The notes under the pieces: generated by a model
What the model was told of the DNA's origin: nothing
What the model saw: only the letters and a program-made list of their open reading frames with translations
Databases searched by the model: none
Made by a program: the position numbers and the translations under genes
Part shown: positions 34,975 through 43,988 of the stretch, in pieces
How positions within the stretch are numbered: the stretch's first letter is position 1
Layout: each line of letters begins with the position of its first letter
Assembly: GCF_002113125.1 (NCBI RefSeq)
Contig: NZ_NEJP01000008.1
Span: 1 to 64,000 of the forward strand
DNA from: Pseudomonas sp. B20(2017)
GTDB lineage: Bacteria; Pseudomonadota; Gammaproteobacteria; Pseudomonadales; Pseudomonadaceae
Direction of reading: 5' to 3'
DNA: 64,000 nt

Positions 34975-37596
34975 ATGATCATGGAAAGATACCTGAACTT
35001 CGTCGAGCGCCATGCGCGGGCGATCGTTTTCCTGCTGGTGGCGATCACCGCGTATTTCACTTATACGCTGGGCGCGCTGATCTCGGACACCAACCCTTAT
35101 CTGCTCAAGGACAGCCATCCGGCGCGCAAGACCATCATCGATTTGCAGGGTGAGTTCACCGGCACCTTCGACTCGGTGATGGTGGCGTTGAACAACCCGC
35201 AGACGGTCTTCAACAAACAGACGCTCAATGCGTTGTTTTCGATGTCGCAGTCAGTGCGCAAGATGATCCTGGCCAACGACGCCGACAAGGAGCAACTGAC
35301 GCAAATCGTCGCTCGCTACCCGAATGACAGCCGCGCGCAGCTATTGTCCCGGGACATTCTGGAGGACGGTTTTTCCCAGAATGATTACGCTCAGGCCAAG
35401 GCCCTGCGCGATCATGCCCAGAGTCAGAACTGGGATGCTCATGATCAGTTGTTCCTGACCTTCCTCGCCGAGCGAATCAACCCGATTCGCGAAATGGCGT
35501 CGATGGGTGACCTGGAAAACATCGTGTTGACCGACGATGGCGAGTTGTTGATCCACAAGACCCTCAACGCCTATGACATGGATCCGGCCGTGGTCGAGTC
35601 ACAGATCATGGGCAACGAGCTGATGGTCGACGGGGTGGTGTCGAAGGACAAGAAAGTCGCGATGCTGGTGGCTGAACTCGGTACCAAGCAGGATGATGCC
35701 CAGGCGCAACTGCGCGCCTATCAGATCGTGCGGGGCATCGTCGCGAAGTATCAGGCAGAGCATCCGGAGTACAAGGACGAGATTTTCATTGCCGGCATGC
35801 CGATCTTCATCGCGGCCCAACAGGAAATCATCGACCATGACCTGGCGGTGCTGTTTCCGATTGTGTTTCTGCTGATCACCCTGCTGCTGATTTTCTTCTT
35901 CCGCAAACCGCTGGGCGTGTTGTTGCCGCTGTTCAACATACTGTTCTGCACCATCTGGACGCTGGGCCTGATGGCGCTGCTGCGGGTGCCGTTCGACCTG
36001 TTGACCAGCGTGTTGCCGGTGTTTCTGTTCACCATCTGCTGCTCGGACGCCATCCATGTGATGGCCGAATACTACGAGCAGAAAAACGCCGGCAAGAGCA
36101 ACCGTGACGCCAACCGCGAGACCCAGCGGCTGATGGTCGTGCCGGTGGTGTTGACCACAGTGACAACCATCGCCACGTTCATGATTTCCACCACCAACAA
36201 CATCGTCAGCATCCGTAACTTCGGCGTGTTCATGTCCATCGGCCTGACGGCGGCGCTGATCATTTCGTTGCTGCTGATTCCGGCCTGGATCTCCATCTGG
36301 GGCAAGGATCAACCAGCGCAAGCCAGGGTCGCCGCGCACAAGGAATCGATCATCTCGCGTTATCTGGTGGCGTTCTGCGCCTGGATGATCCGCTTTCGAA
36401 AACCGATTCTCTTGGTCATGTTGCCGCTGCTGGCGCTGGCCACCGTGTTCACGTTCCGCGTCGATATCGAAGACTCGGGCATTGCCTATTTCAAACCCGA
36501 AAGCCATATCCGCATTTCGGACCAGTTCATCAACCACGCCAACGTCGCGGGTACGGCGCCGGGCTGGATCGCCATCGACAGCAAGGAGCCTCGCGGGGTG
36601 CTGACCACGGAGGTGGTGCAGTTCATCGACAAGCTCGACCACTTCATCAAGCAGCAGCCGAACGTGAGTTACGGCTACTCCCTGGCCACTTACGTCAAGC
36701 GCATGAACCTGGTGCTCAACGACATGAACCCTGATTACCTGCGCGTTCCCAACGCCATGGAAAAGGTGAGCTCAGTCAATGATGACGGGCAGGTCGAGCA
36801 ATTCGAAGTGCCAGGCAATTCGCTGATCGAGCAGCACGTGATGCTGTTCGAAAACGGTGGCGGCTCGGACTTGAACAACGTGCTCAACGCCGACTTCTCC
36901 AAGGCCTTGACGCTGTACACCATGACCTCGTCGGTCGCCAGCGATTATCAGGGCATGCTCGATCGCCTCGACGCCTGGCTGCTGGTGAACAAACCGGCCA
37001 ATCTGGAGGTGACGCATGCCGGCACGCCGTTGATCTGGACGGGTGTGTTGCAGGAAATCACCCAGGGCCAGGTACTGAGTTTTTCCCTGGCGTTGCTGGT
37101 CGTCACGCTGATGATGATGTACTGGCTCAAGTCGGTGCGGTTGGGCATTCTCGGCATGTTGACCCTGCTGACCACCTCGGTCACGGTCTACGGCTTCATG
37201 TTTCTGTTCAAGATCGAGCTGAACATCGGCACTACGCTGGTGACTTTCCTGGTGGTGGGCGTGGTCGATTACGCGGTGCACCTGCTGTCGCGCATCAAAT
37301 GGCTGGTGCAGCAGGGCATTGAAGTCGACGCGGCGATTCTGCAGGCGATGCACAGCGTCGGTCGCTCGACGGTGATCAACGTGGTGATTTTCTCCGTGGG
37401 CTTCATGGCGCTGCTGTTTTCTGACTTCAAGCCGATTGTCGACCTGGGGGCGCTGGTGGCCATGGCGCTGTTCTCCAGCGGGGTCATGACCATCATTCTG
37501 GTGACGCTGGTTTCGCCGTGGTTCTTCGGCGCGATTGAGCCGATTGCCCAGCCCGCTCGGGCGCAACGCCTCGACGCAGAGGCAGTACCGGGCTGA
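34975..37596 (+). CDS. RND-superfamily (MMPL-type) lipid transporter
   Basis: The 873-residue inner-membrane protein has the RND plan: one N-terminal helix, a periplasmic domain, a block of helices (about 290-440), a second helix and domain (about 475-690), and a final helix block (about 695-860). Characteristic segments are FTICCSDAIHVMAEYYEQ and VVGVVDYAVHLLSRIKW, whose Asp residues match the proton-relay position. HpnN/MmpL relatives move lipids. It ends the cluster and presumably exports the lipid product together with the LolA-like and barrel proteins. Confidence 0.88.
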   Translation: MIMERYLNFVERHARAIVFLLVAITAYFTYTLGALISDTNPYLLKDSHPARKTIIDLQGEFTGTFDSVMVALNNPQTVFNKQTLNALFSMSQSVRKMILANDADKEQLTQIVARYPNDSRAQLLSRDILEDGFSQNDYAQAKALRDHAQSQNWDAHDQLFLTFLAERINPIREMASMGDLENIVLTDDGELLIHKTLNAYDMDPAVVESQIMGNELMVDGVVSKDKKVAMLVAELGTKQDDAQAQLRAYQIVRGIVAKYQAEHPEYKDEIFIAGMPIFIAAQQEIIDHDLAVLFPIVFLLITLLLIFFFRKPLGVLLPLFNILFCTIWTLGLMALLRVPFDLLTSVLPVFLFTICCSDAIHVMAEYYEQKNAGKSNRDANRETQRLMVVPVVLTTVTTIATFMISTTNNIVSIRNFGVFMSIGLTAALIISLLLIPAWISIWGKDQPAQARVAAHKESIISRYLVAFCAWMIRFRKPILLVMLPLLALATVFTFRVDIEDSGIAYFKPESHIRISDQFINHANVAGTAPGWIAIDSKEPRGVLTTEVVQFIDKLDHFIKQQPNVSYGYSLATYVKRMNLVLNDMNPDYLRVPNAMEKVSSVNDDGQVEQFEVPGNSLIEQHVMLFENGGGSDLNNVLNADFSKALTLYTMTSSVASDYQGMLDRLDAWLLVNKPANLEVTHAGTPLIWTGVLQEITQGQVLSFSLALLVVTLMMMYWLKSVRLGILGMLTLLTTSVTVYGFMFLFKIELNIGTTLVTFLVVGVVDYAVHLLSRIKWLVQQGIEVDAAILQAMHSVGRSTVINVVIFSVGFMALLFSDFKPIVDLGALVAMALFSSGVMTIILVTLVSPWFFGAIEPIAQPARAQRLDAEAVPG

Positions 37597-37603
37597 AGCC
37601 CGA

Positions 37604-37641
37604 GCCGGTTCCGCCTGCCCTGATCCGACAGGCGAACCGGC
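37604..37641. terminator. Strong hairpin ending the cluster
   Basis: GCCGGTTCCGCCTG (37604-37617) pairs with CAGGCGAACCGGC (37629-37641) with one bulged base. It lies between the convergent transporter and merR genes. No long T-run follows, so it may act as a bidirectional or processing hairpin. Confidence 0.6.
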
Positions 37642-37662
37642 CCATGCGCCGCAGAAGGGTTT

Positions 37663-38073
37663 TCAGTTCAGCGTAGCGGCCGGGGTTTTTTCCCCCTGCC
37701 GGGCGATGCGCTCGAACTGACATTCCTGTCGAGCCTCGTGGAGGTTGTTTTCAAACGCTTCAAGCCCATCGTACAACTGCTGCAAATCGCCGATCTGGGT
37801 CACCAGCTCGGCTTTTTTCCGGGCGATGGCATTCTGTGCCATGTCCCAGGGGAATTCCTCGCCGCGGTAGTTGTTCAGGATGACTTGCAGCTCCTTGAGC
37901 TTGAAGCCCAGTTGCTGAGCGCATTTGATGAACGTCAGTACCTCGACGCTTTCCTGACTGTAGATACGGTATTTGCCTTCACGCTTGGGCTCGGGCAACA
38001 GGCCGATTTCTTCGTAATGGCGAATGCTTTTGACTGTGGTGCCCGACAGCTGGGCGGCTTTGCCGATATACAT
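37663..38073 (-). CDS. MerR-family transcription regulator
   Basis: The 136-residue protein begins with the MerR winged HTH (MYIGKAAQLSGTTVKSIRHY then YEEIGLL) and a long dimerisation helix (RKKAELVTQIGDLQQLYDGL). The start is ATG 38073; longer forms add unrelated residues. Only two Cys are seen (IKCAQQLG, RQECQFER), not the metal-binding pattern of CueR or MerR, so it is probably a redox-, aldehyde- or ligand-responsive type. Two promoters of MerR architecture lie on either side of its region, before the ACP gene and before the quinone reductase gene, and are its likely targets. Confidence 0.88.
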   Translation of the reverse strand: MYIGKAAQLSGTTVKSIRHYEEIGLLPEPKREGKYRIYSQESVEVLTFIKCAQQLGFKLKELQVILNNYRGEEFPWDMAQNAIARKKAELVTQIGDLQQLYDGLEAFENNLHEARQECQFERIARQGEKTPAATLN

Positions 38074-38271
38074 AAAGATCCATCTCGATGATAAAACGGG
38101 GCGTAGCGTGACCAGGCTCGAGCCTGATCGGCGGGCGATTATAGGGTGAATACCATCGGCAGGTTGCAACTGTGCGTAAATGACGCGCACAGCTGACGGA
38201 CGGGCTCGTGGGAGAACCCGTGGAAGGCTGACGGCGTCGGCGGCGCCGTCAGTTGGACAGTCGCGTCAGAT

Positions 38272-38847
38272 TCAGAACGCGGCGCTGGCTCGCGCCTGTT
38301 TCAGCCACACGTCGCGCTGCTCCGGTTTGGAGCCGAGCATGGGGCCGAACGTCAGGGTCTTGATCGGTTTGACTCCGCAGAACTCCAGCGTGGTCTTGCG
38401 CACCTGGTGCAGCCCCGGCATGCGGTAGAACCATTTGTAGTACCAGTATGGCGTGTCCATGGTCACCAGCAAATGGGCGGTGCGGCCTTTGAGCAGTTTG
38501 TCCGGGAAGGCCTTGCCTTCGCGGTACTTGAACGCGAAACCGGGCAGGAAGATGCGGTCCAGAAAGCCTTTCATCAACGCCGGAATCCCGCCCCACCAGA
38601 TCGGATAGACGAAAGTCAGGTGCTCGGCCCAGGTGATGTCGGCCTGGGCCTGCAGCAGATCGGGTTCCAGCGGCTGAATCTTGTTGTAACCCTCGTGCAG
38701 GACCGGGTCGAAATCCAGCGCATCCAGGCGCATCAACCGCACCTCATGCCCGGCGTCCTTGGCCGCTTGAACGTAGGTTTCACTCAGTGCTCCGCAAAAA
38801 CTGTCGGTGGAGGGGTGTCCCAGAATCACGAGCATTCGTTTGCCCAT
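38272..38847 (-). CDS. NAD(P)H quinone oxidoreductase, flavodoxin fold
   Basis: The 191-residue KefF/MdaB-type flavoprotein has MLVILGHPSTDSFCGAL at the start and the FMN/active-site segment FVYPIWWGGIPALMKGFLDR (about 93-112). It likely reduces quinones by two electrons. ATG 38847 has AGGAG 9 bases upstream and is preferred to the longer ORF. It lies downstream of its own MerR-type promoter (38875-38906), next to merR. Confidence 0.88.
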   Translation of the reverse strand: MGKRMLVILGHPSTDSFCGALSETYVQAAKDAGHEVRLMRLDALDFDPVLHEGYNKIQPLEPDLLQAQADITWAEHLTFVYPIWWGGIPALMKGFLDRIFLPGFAFKYREGKAFPDKLLKGRTAHLLVTMDTPYWYYKWFYRMPGLHQVRKTTLEFCGVKPIKTLTFGPMLGSKPEQRDVWLKQARASAAF

Positions 38848-38874
38848 AGTGTGTACTCCTGAAAAGAAGCTCAC

Positions 38875-38906
38875 AGGATAGAGTCTGCCCCTAGCGGTAG
38901 AGTCAA
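38875..38906 (-). promoter_or_regulatory. MerR-type promoter of the quinone reductase gene
   Basis: On the minus strand TTGACT (38906-38901) and TATCCT (38880-38875) are 20 bases apart with a dyad-like spacer (CTACCGCTAGGGGCAGACTC). It matches the promoter at 22783-22814 at 24 of 32 positions, including TTGACTCT and GGGCAGA. The -35 box overlaps the stop codon of the next LysR gene. Confidence 0.75.
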
Positions 38907-39784
38907 GGCGTCAGAGCATCAAGCAAGGCTTGGGTGTAGGCCGGCAGATGGGCGAAATTTCTTGAACACAGATGCAGTGTCCGTCTGGCCCAGGCGTCGT
39001 CCAGCGGCACGCAGGCAAATGAGTTCGTCCGGGGCCAGCGCTCAACCGCCACTTTGGGCACGATTGCCAGGCCTGCCCCGCGCACGACCATGCGCATGAG
39101 CCCATCGAAGCCATCGGCGCGGATACGGATCGCCATGCGCTGGCCGATGTGCAGCGCCTGTTCTTCCAGATGAATCGCCAGGGCACTGTCGGCACCCAGC
39201 GCCACGTAGTCATGGGCCAGGGTTTCGGCAAAGGTCAGCGAGAGACGCTCTGCCAGCGCATGACTCGGCGGCACGAGCAGTACCAGCGGGTCGTCGCGAA
39301 AGACCCGGGTCTGCAAGTCGTGGGTGTCCACGGCGTCGGAGACAATGCCAAGGTCTGCTGCTCCCTGGCGCAAGGCGTGAGTGATGCGGGCGCTTGGCAG
39401 TTCCTGCAAGTCGATGTCGAGGTTGGGATGTTCGCGCAGGAAATCCGCCAGCACTTCCGGCAGGTATTCGCTGATGGCCGTGGTGTTGCACAGCAAACGC
39501 ACCTGGCCTTTGACACCCCGGGCGTATTCGTTCAAGTCCTGCTGCATGCGCTCGGCCTGTTGCAACAGGAGTCGCGCATGTTGCGCCAGGGCCTTGCCGG
39601 CCGGCGTCGGTGTAACTCCGCGCCGCCCGCGCTCGAGAAACTCGGTGCCCAACGAAGCTTCCATCGCCCGGATCCGCGCACTCGCCGCCGCCAGCGAAAG
39701 GTGACTGCGCGCGGCGCCGGCGGTGATATTGCCGCTGTCGAGGATGTGCAAATAGAGGCGCAGGTCGGTGAGGTCGAAGTGCAT
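38903..39784 (-). CDS. LysR-family transcription regulator
   Basis: The 293-residue regulator has an N-terminal HTH (DLRLYLHILDSGNITAGAA, then HLSLAAASARIRAMEASLG) and a LysR effector domain. It is divergent from the TauE/SafE permease gene, with a REP pair in between, so it may regulate that permease. Its stop overlaps the -35 of the quinone reductase promoter. No ligand can be told from sequence. Confidence 0.88.
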   Translation of the reverse strand: MHFDLTDLRLYLHILDSGNITAGAARSHLSLAAASARIRAMEASLGTEFLERGRRGVTPTPAGKALAQHARLLLQQAERMQQDLNEYARGVKGQVRLLCNTTAISEYLPEVLADFLREHPNLDIDLQELPSARITHALRQGAADLGIVSDAVDTHDLQTRVFRDDPLVLLVPPSHALAERLSLTFAETLAHDYVALGADSALAIHLEEQALHIGQRMAIRIRADGFDGLMRMVVRGAGLAIVPKVAVERWPRTNSFACVPLDDAWARRTLHLCSRNFAHLPAYTQALLDALTP

Positions 39785-39821
39785 GGGACAGCCTCAAGAT
39801 CAGTGGTGTCAGTCCCGACGC

Positions 39822-39912
39822 CTTCGCGGGCAAGCCCGCTCCCACAGTGCCAGTGTTGTACGCAGAACTCGTACCCGACATCGGACCTGTGGGAGCGGGC
39901 TTGCCCGCGAAG
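39822..39912. repeat. Pseudomonas REP pair (BIME)
   Basis: CTTCGCGGGCAAGCCCGCTC with CCACA (39822-39846) and its exact 25-base reverse complement (39888-39912) flank 41 bases. This is the familiar REP motif of fluorescent pseudomonads, here between two divergent genes. It could fold into a large hairpin and bind gyrase or IHF. Confidence 0.93.
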
Positions 39913-40014
39913 AGGGCAGTGGCCGCAAAAAATCTACTAGCCTCTTGTATAGGTAGAGGCTGCCTCAGTGTATGACAGATTTTCAGTTCATCCGCGCAGG
40001 CGCACAGTATCGCC

Positions 40015-40779
40015 ATGAACGCACTCGCAAATTTCTATCAAAACCTCGGTCTGGCCCTGTCATTGCTGGTGATTGCGACCTTCGTTGTCGCCGGCATGAT
40101 CAAGGGCGTGATCGGCCTCGGCCTGCCCACTGTCGCCATGGGGTTGCTCGGTCTGGCTATGGCGCCATCGCAGGCTGCGGCGTTGCTGATCATTCCGGCG
40201 ACCCTCACCAACGTCTGGCAACTGGCGTTCGGCGGGCATTTGCGCGGGTTGGTGAAACGCTTGTGGCCGATGCTGCTGGCGATCTTTCTCGGCACGGCTG
40301 TTGGCACCTTGTGGATCGGCATGGCAGGCGGGCATTGGGTGGTGCGTGGACTCGGCGCGGCGCTGTTGCTCTATGCGCTGAGCGGATTGTTTCTGCCGAC
40401 GCTGAGTGTCAGTCGCCGCCATGAACCGTGGTTGGGGCCGCTGTGTGGCGTGATCACCGGCGTCATCACTTCGGCTACCGGTGTGTTCGTGATTCCCGCC
40501 GTCCCGTACATGCAGGCACTGGGTTTAAACCGCGATGAACTGGTGCAGGCGCTGGGCCTGTCTTTCACCGTGTCGACGCTGGCGCTGGCCGGCGGATTGC
40601 TCTGGCGCGGGTCGCTCGGCGGCGCGGAGTTGAGCGCCTCGCTGCTGGCGCTGATCCCGGCGGTGCTCGGCATGCTGCTCGGCCAATGGCTGCGCCAGCG
40701 CATCAGCGCCGTGCTGTTCAAGCGGGTGTTCTTCATCGGTCTGGGCGCGCTCGGCGCCCATCTGCTGATCAGCGGTTAG
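40015..40779 (+). CDS. TauE/SafE-family membrane permease
   Basis: The 254-residue inner-membrane protein has about eight hydrophobic helices and the two family repeats (GMIKGVIGLGLPTVAMGLLG and GVITGVITSATGVFVIPAVP). Family members export sulfite or sulfoacetate-type organic anions; the substrate here is unknown. Start ATG 40015. Its end overlaps the convergent ygiN-like gene by 11 bases. Confidence 0.85.
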   Translation: MNALANFYQNLGLALSLLVIATFVVAGMIKGVIGLGLPTVAMGLLGLAMAPSQAAALLIIPATLTNVWQLAFGGHLRGLVKRLWPMLLAIFLGTAVGTLWIGMAGGHWVVRGLGAALLLYALSGLFLPTLSVSRRHEPWLGPLCGVITGVITSATGVFVIPAVPYMQALGLNRDELVQALGLSFTVSTLALAGGLLWRGSLGGAELSASLLALIPAVLGMLLGQWLRQRISAVLFKRVFFIGLGALGAHLLISG

Positions 40780-41083
40780 CGGACGAATCGCTGAGCATTT
40801 CAATCGGGCGGATATCGAAATCCCGCTCCAGATACTCCATGCGCTGGGCCAGGAATTGCTGCATGTGCGGCAGGTTCGAGTGCACGTCCAGATGCGCCTG
40901 GCTTTCCCAGATCTCGTAGAAAATGAACAGGGTCGGATCTTCCTTGTCGCGCAGCATGTGGTACTCGATGCAGCCGGGTTCGGCGCGGCTCGGTTCGACA
41001 TAGGCGCGGAAAAACGCTTCGAAGGCCTCGGCTTTTTCCGGGCGGGTCTTGGCGTGCAGGATGAAACCCTGGCGTTCGCTCAT
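40769..41083 (-). CDS. Antibiotic-biosynthesis-monooxygenase (YgiN-like) protein
   Basis: The 104-residue ABM-fold protein (FILHAKTRPEKAEAFEAFF, IFYEIWESQAHLDVHSN) resembles the quinol monooxygenase YgiN. ATG 41083 is chosen because GGAG lies 9 bases upstream; the ATG five codons earlier overlaps that site. It is divergent from mdaB; in E. coli mdaB and ygiN are also neighbours and form a quinone/quinol redox pair, which supports the call. Confidence 0.85.
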   Translation of the reverse strand: MSERQGFILHAKTRPEKAEAFEAFFRAYVEPSRAEPGCIEYHMLRDKEDPTLFIFYEIWESQAHLDVHSNLPHMQQFLAQRMEYLERDFDIRPIEMLSDSSANR

Positions 41084-41286
41084 CGCAAAAAACTCCATTC
41101 CAATTCAGATGGCGACCAATCCTACGGCAACAATCGGAATTCGATTCGTGCGTTTTACTCAAATGAATTTTGCGCAACCGGTGCTTATTCCGCGCGAGGC
41201 GGATCGCTAATCTGCCGCCATTCAATTTTTCCCCTTGTCCATCCAGCGCGCTGCGCTGCGCATCGGCATCCGATCGAGGCCATCCC

Positions 41287-41877
41287 ATGAAAAAAGTGCT
41301 GTTGCTCAATGGCGGTAAAAAATTCGCTCACTCCGACGGTCGCTACAACACAACCTTGCACGAAGCGGCGCTGAGCGTACTGGATCGTGGCGGTGTCGAC
41401 GTCAAGACCACCTTCATCGACGAGGGTTACGACGTCGCCGAAGAAGTCGCCAAATTCCTCTGGGCCGACGTGATCATTTATCAGATGCCGGGCTGGTGGA
41501 TGGGCGCACCGTGGACCGTGAAAAAGTACATCGACGAAGTCTTCACCGAAGGCCACGGCAGCCTCTACGCCAGCGACGGTCGCACCCGTTCCGACTCCTC
41601 GCAGAAGTACGGCAGCGGCGGTCTGATCCAGGGCAAGCAGTACATGCTGTCGCTGACCTGGAATGCACCGCAGCAGGCGTTCGATGACCCGACCGACTTC
41701 TTTGAAGCCAAAGGCGTGGACGCGGTGTACTTCCCGTTCCACAAGGCCAACCAGTTCCTCGGCATGACCGGCCTGCCGACCTTCCTCTGCGTAGACGTGA
41801 TGAAACGTCCGAACATCGAAGCCGATGTGGCGCGTTACGAGCAGCATCTGACCGAGGTGTTTGGCCTCAAGGCCTGA
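41287..41877 (+). CDS. mdaB: NAD(P)H quinone reductase MdaB
   Basis: The 196-residue flavodoxin-fold enzyme is a full-length MdaB: KVLLLNGGKKFAHSDGRYN at the N-terminus and the MPGWWMGAPWTVKKYIDEVF active-site segment (about 71-90). It reduces quinones with NADPH and FAD and protects against oxidative stress. The divergent ygiN-like gene and the downstream LysR gene suggest a local redox regulon. Confidence 0.92.
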   Translation: MKKVLLLNGGKKFAHSDGRYNTTLHEAALSVLDRGGVDVKTTFIDEGYDVAEEVAKFLWADVIIYQMPGWWMGAPWTVKKYIDEVFTEGHGSLYASDGRTRSDSSQKYGSGGLIQGKQYMLSLTWNAPQQAFDDPTDFFEAKGVDAVYFPFHKANQFLGMTGLPTFLCVDVMKRPNIEADVARYEQHLTEVFGLKA

Positions 41878-41937
41878 CGCTCGGCTACTATCGAAGGCCT
41901 GAGCTTGCGCTGCAGGCCTTTCGATTCGAGGACACCC

Positions 41938-42849
41938 GTGAAAGCCAGATCCGATGAGTTGCAGATTTTCGTCTGCGTGATCGAATGCGGTTCGATCTCC
42001 GCCGCCGCCGAGCAGGTCGGACAGACGCCGTCGGCCGTCAGCCGCACGTTGTCGCGGCTGGAAGCCAAGCTCGACACCACGCTGATCAACCGCACCACAC
42101 GACGCATGGACCTGACCGAGGAGGGCAAGTATTTCTTCGAGCAGGCCAAACTGATCCTCGACCAGATGGATCAACTCGAAGAGCGCCTTTCTTCACGCCA
42201 GCAGACGCCCTCGGGACGGCTGCGCATCAACGCCGCGTCGCCGTTCATGCTCCACGCCGTCGTGCCGTACATCGACGAATTTCGTCGGCTGTACCCGGAC
42301 ATCCAGCTCGAACTCAACAGCAATGACCTGATCATTGACCTGCTGGAACAAAGCACCGACGTCGCCATCCGCATCGGCACCCTCGCTGATTCAACGTTGC
42401 ATGCTCGTTCGCTCGGTTGCAGTCCGCTGCTGATCGTCGCCAGTCCCGCGTATCTGGAAAAACACGGCGCGCCGCGCGAAGTGGCCGACCTGAGCGAGCA
42501 CACCTTGCTCGGTTTCACCCAGAACGAAGGCCTCAACCAGTGGCCGCTGCGTTACGTACACGGCGACCGCTGGCCGATCACTCCGGCAATCAGCGCCTCC
42601 AGCGGCGAGACGGTTCGGCATTTGGCGCTGGAAGGCCAGGGCATTGCCTGCCTCTCGCATTTCATGACCATCGACGACATTCGTGCCGGGCGGCTGAAGG
42701 TATTGCTGGCGGAATTCAACAGCGGTTATCGCCAGCCGATCAACGCGGTGTACTACCGTAACTCGCAACTGGCGCTGCGGATCCAGTGCTTCCTGGATTT
42801 CATCCAGAGCAAACTGGCGGCTTACGCCAGCGCCGATTTCAAAGGCTGA
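41938..42849 (+). CDS. LysR-family transcription regulator
   Basis: The 303-residue LysR protein starts at GTG 41938 (GAGG upstream); an earlier ATG in the short gap is less likely. HTH: DELQIFVCVIECGSISAAAE, then QTPSAVSRTLSRLEAKLD. It follows mdaB by 60 bases and precedes an SDR gene by about 100, and probably controls one of them. It belongs to the large group near DsdC/AaeR-like regulators; the ligand is unknown. Confidence 0.88.
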   Translation: MKARSDELQIFVCVIECGSISAAAEQVGQTPSAVSRTLSRLEAKLDTTLINRTTRRMDLTEEGKYFFEQAKLILDQMDQLEERLSSRQQTPSGRLRINAASPFMLHAVVPYIDEFRRLYPDIQLELNSNDLIIDLLEQSTDVAIRIGTLADSTLHARSLGCSPLLIVASPAYLEKHGAPREVADLSEHTLLGFTQNEGLNQWPLRYVHGDRWPITPAISASSGETVRHLALEGQGIACLSHFMTIDDIRAGRLKVLLAEFNSGYRQPINAVYYRNSQLALRIQCFLDFIQSKLAAYASADFKG

Positions 42850-42952
42850 TTCGTGACCCCTGCGCAACAGTGATTTGGTTGTGGGCGGGTTTTTCCACTG
42901 TGCTCAGCGGTCGATACTCGCTCCATCATTTATTCACGCAGGGAGTTTCTCC

Positions 42953-43846
42953 ATGAACGTATTCGTCACCGGCGCTGCCGGTTTTATCGGCGGCTCCATC
43001 GCCACCGGCCTGGTTCAGGCCGGCCACACTGTCACCGGTCTTGTGCGCAGCGCCGAACAGGCCAATGAGCTGAAAGCATTGGGCATCACCCCGGTGATCG
43101 GCACCCTCGACGACAAAGCGCTGCTGGCCGAACAGGCCCGCGCCGCCGATGCCGTGATCAACGCCGCCAGCAGCGACCATCGCGGCGCGGTCGAAGCCTT
43201 GCTCGATGCCCTGCGCGGCTCGAACAAAGTGTTCCTGCACACCAGCGGTTCGAGCATCGTCGGCGATGCGTCGGGCGGCAAATCCAGCGATGTCATCTAC
43301 TTCGAAGACAACCTGCCGGAGCCGACCGTCGACAAGGCTGCACGCGTGGCCATCGACAACCTGATCCTCGCCGCAGCGCAGGACGGCGTGAACTCGGCCG
43401 TCATCTGCAACACCCTGATCTACGGCCACAGCCTGGGCGTCAATCGCGACAGCGTGCAACTGCCGCGCCTGCTGAAACAGGCACGTAAAAGCGGCGTGGT
43501 GCGTCACGTCGGCACCGGCCAGAACATCTGGTCCAACGTGCACATCGAAGACGTGGTGTCGCTGTACCTGCTGGCCCTGACCAAAAACGTCCCGGGCACC
43601 TTCTACTTCGTCGAAAGCGGCGAAGCGTCGTTCATCGACATGACCACCGCCATGGCCGAAGCCCTGAACCTCGGCCAGCCACAAGACTGGCCGCTGAAGG
43701 ATGCCGAAGCCGAATGGGGCTACGAAATGGCCAACTACGGCCTCGGCTCCAACAGCCGGGTACGCGGCAAACACGCCCGCGAACTGCTGGGCTGGGCGCC
43801 GAAGCGCACGTCGGTGGTTGAATGGATTCGTAACGAAATGGTGTGA
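42953..43846 (+). CDS. NAD(P)-dependent epimerase/dehydratase-like SDR
   Basis: The 297-residue extended SDR has the Rossmann motif VTGAAGFIGGSIATGL and a SSDHRGAVEAL / HTSGSS segment. The usual YxxxK is not obvious at the expected place, as in the atypical groups of this family. GGGAG precedes the ATG at 42953. It is monocistronic, ending at a terminator. Substrate unknown. Confidence 0.82.
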   Translation: MNVFVTGAAGFIGGSIATGLVQAGHTVTGLVRSAEQANELKALGITPVIGTLDDKALLAEQARAADAVINAASSDHRGAVEALLDALRGSNKVFLHTSGSSIVGDASGGKSSDVIYFEDNLPEPTVDKAARVAIDNLILAAAQDGVNSAVICNTLIYGHSLGVNRDSVQLPRLLKQARKSGVVRHVGTGQNIWSNVHIEDVVSLYLLALTKNVPGTFYFVESGEASFIDMTTAMAEALNLGQPQDWPLKDAEAEWGYEMANYGLGSNSRVRGKHARELLGWAPKRTSVVEWIRNEMV

Positions 43847-43886
43847 GGGTTGATTAAACCCGTGAGGGCTTTGCGACTAACCTGTG

Positions 43887-43919
43887 AACGGCTGCCTTTG
43901 GGCAGCCGTTTGTGTTTTT
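43887..43919 (+). terminator. Terminator after the SDR gene
   Basis: AACGGCTGCC and GGCAGCCGTT form a perfect 10-bp stem with a TTTG loop, followed by TGTGTTTTTG. Confidence 0.9.
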
Positions 43920-43988
43920 GGATTTGTCTTGGTGTCGGGGCCAACACCCGGCGCTTTTCAATGTTCAGTGGCATCAGGAGGGGCAAGG

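Noticed and set aside
22900..37596. Aryl polyene or dialkylresorcinol cluster
   Set aside because: No dehydratase, ammonia-lyase, DarB-type enzyme or acyltransferase; the aminotransferase/reductase fusion does not belong to those sets.
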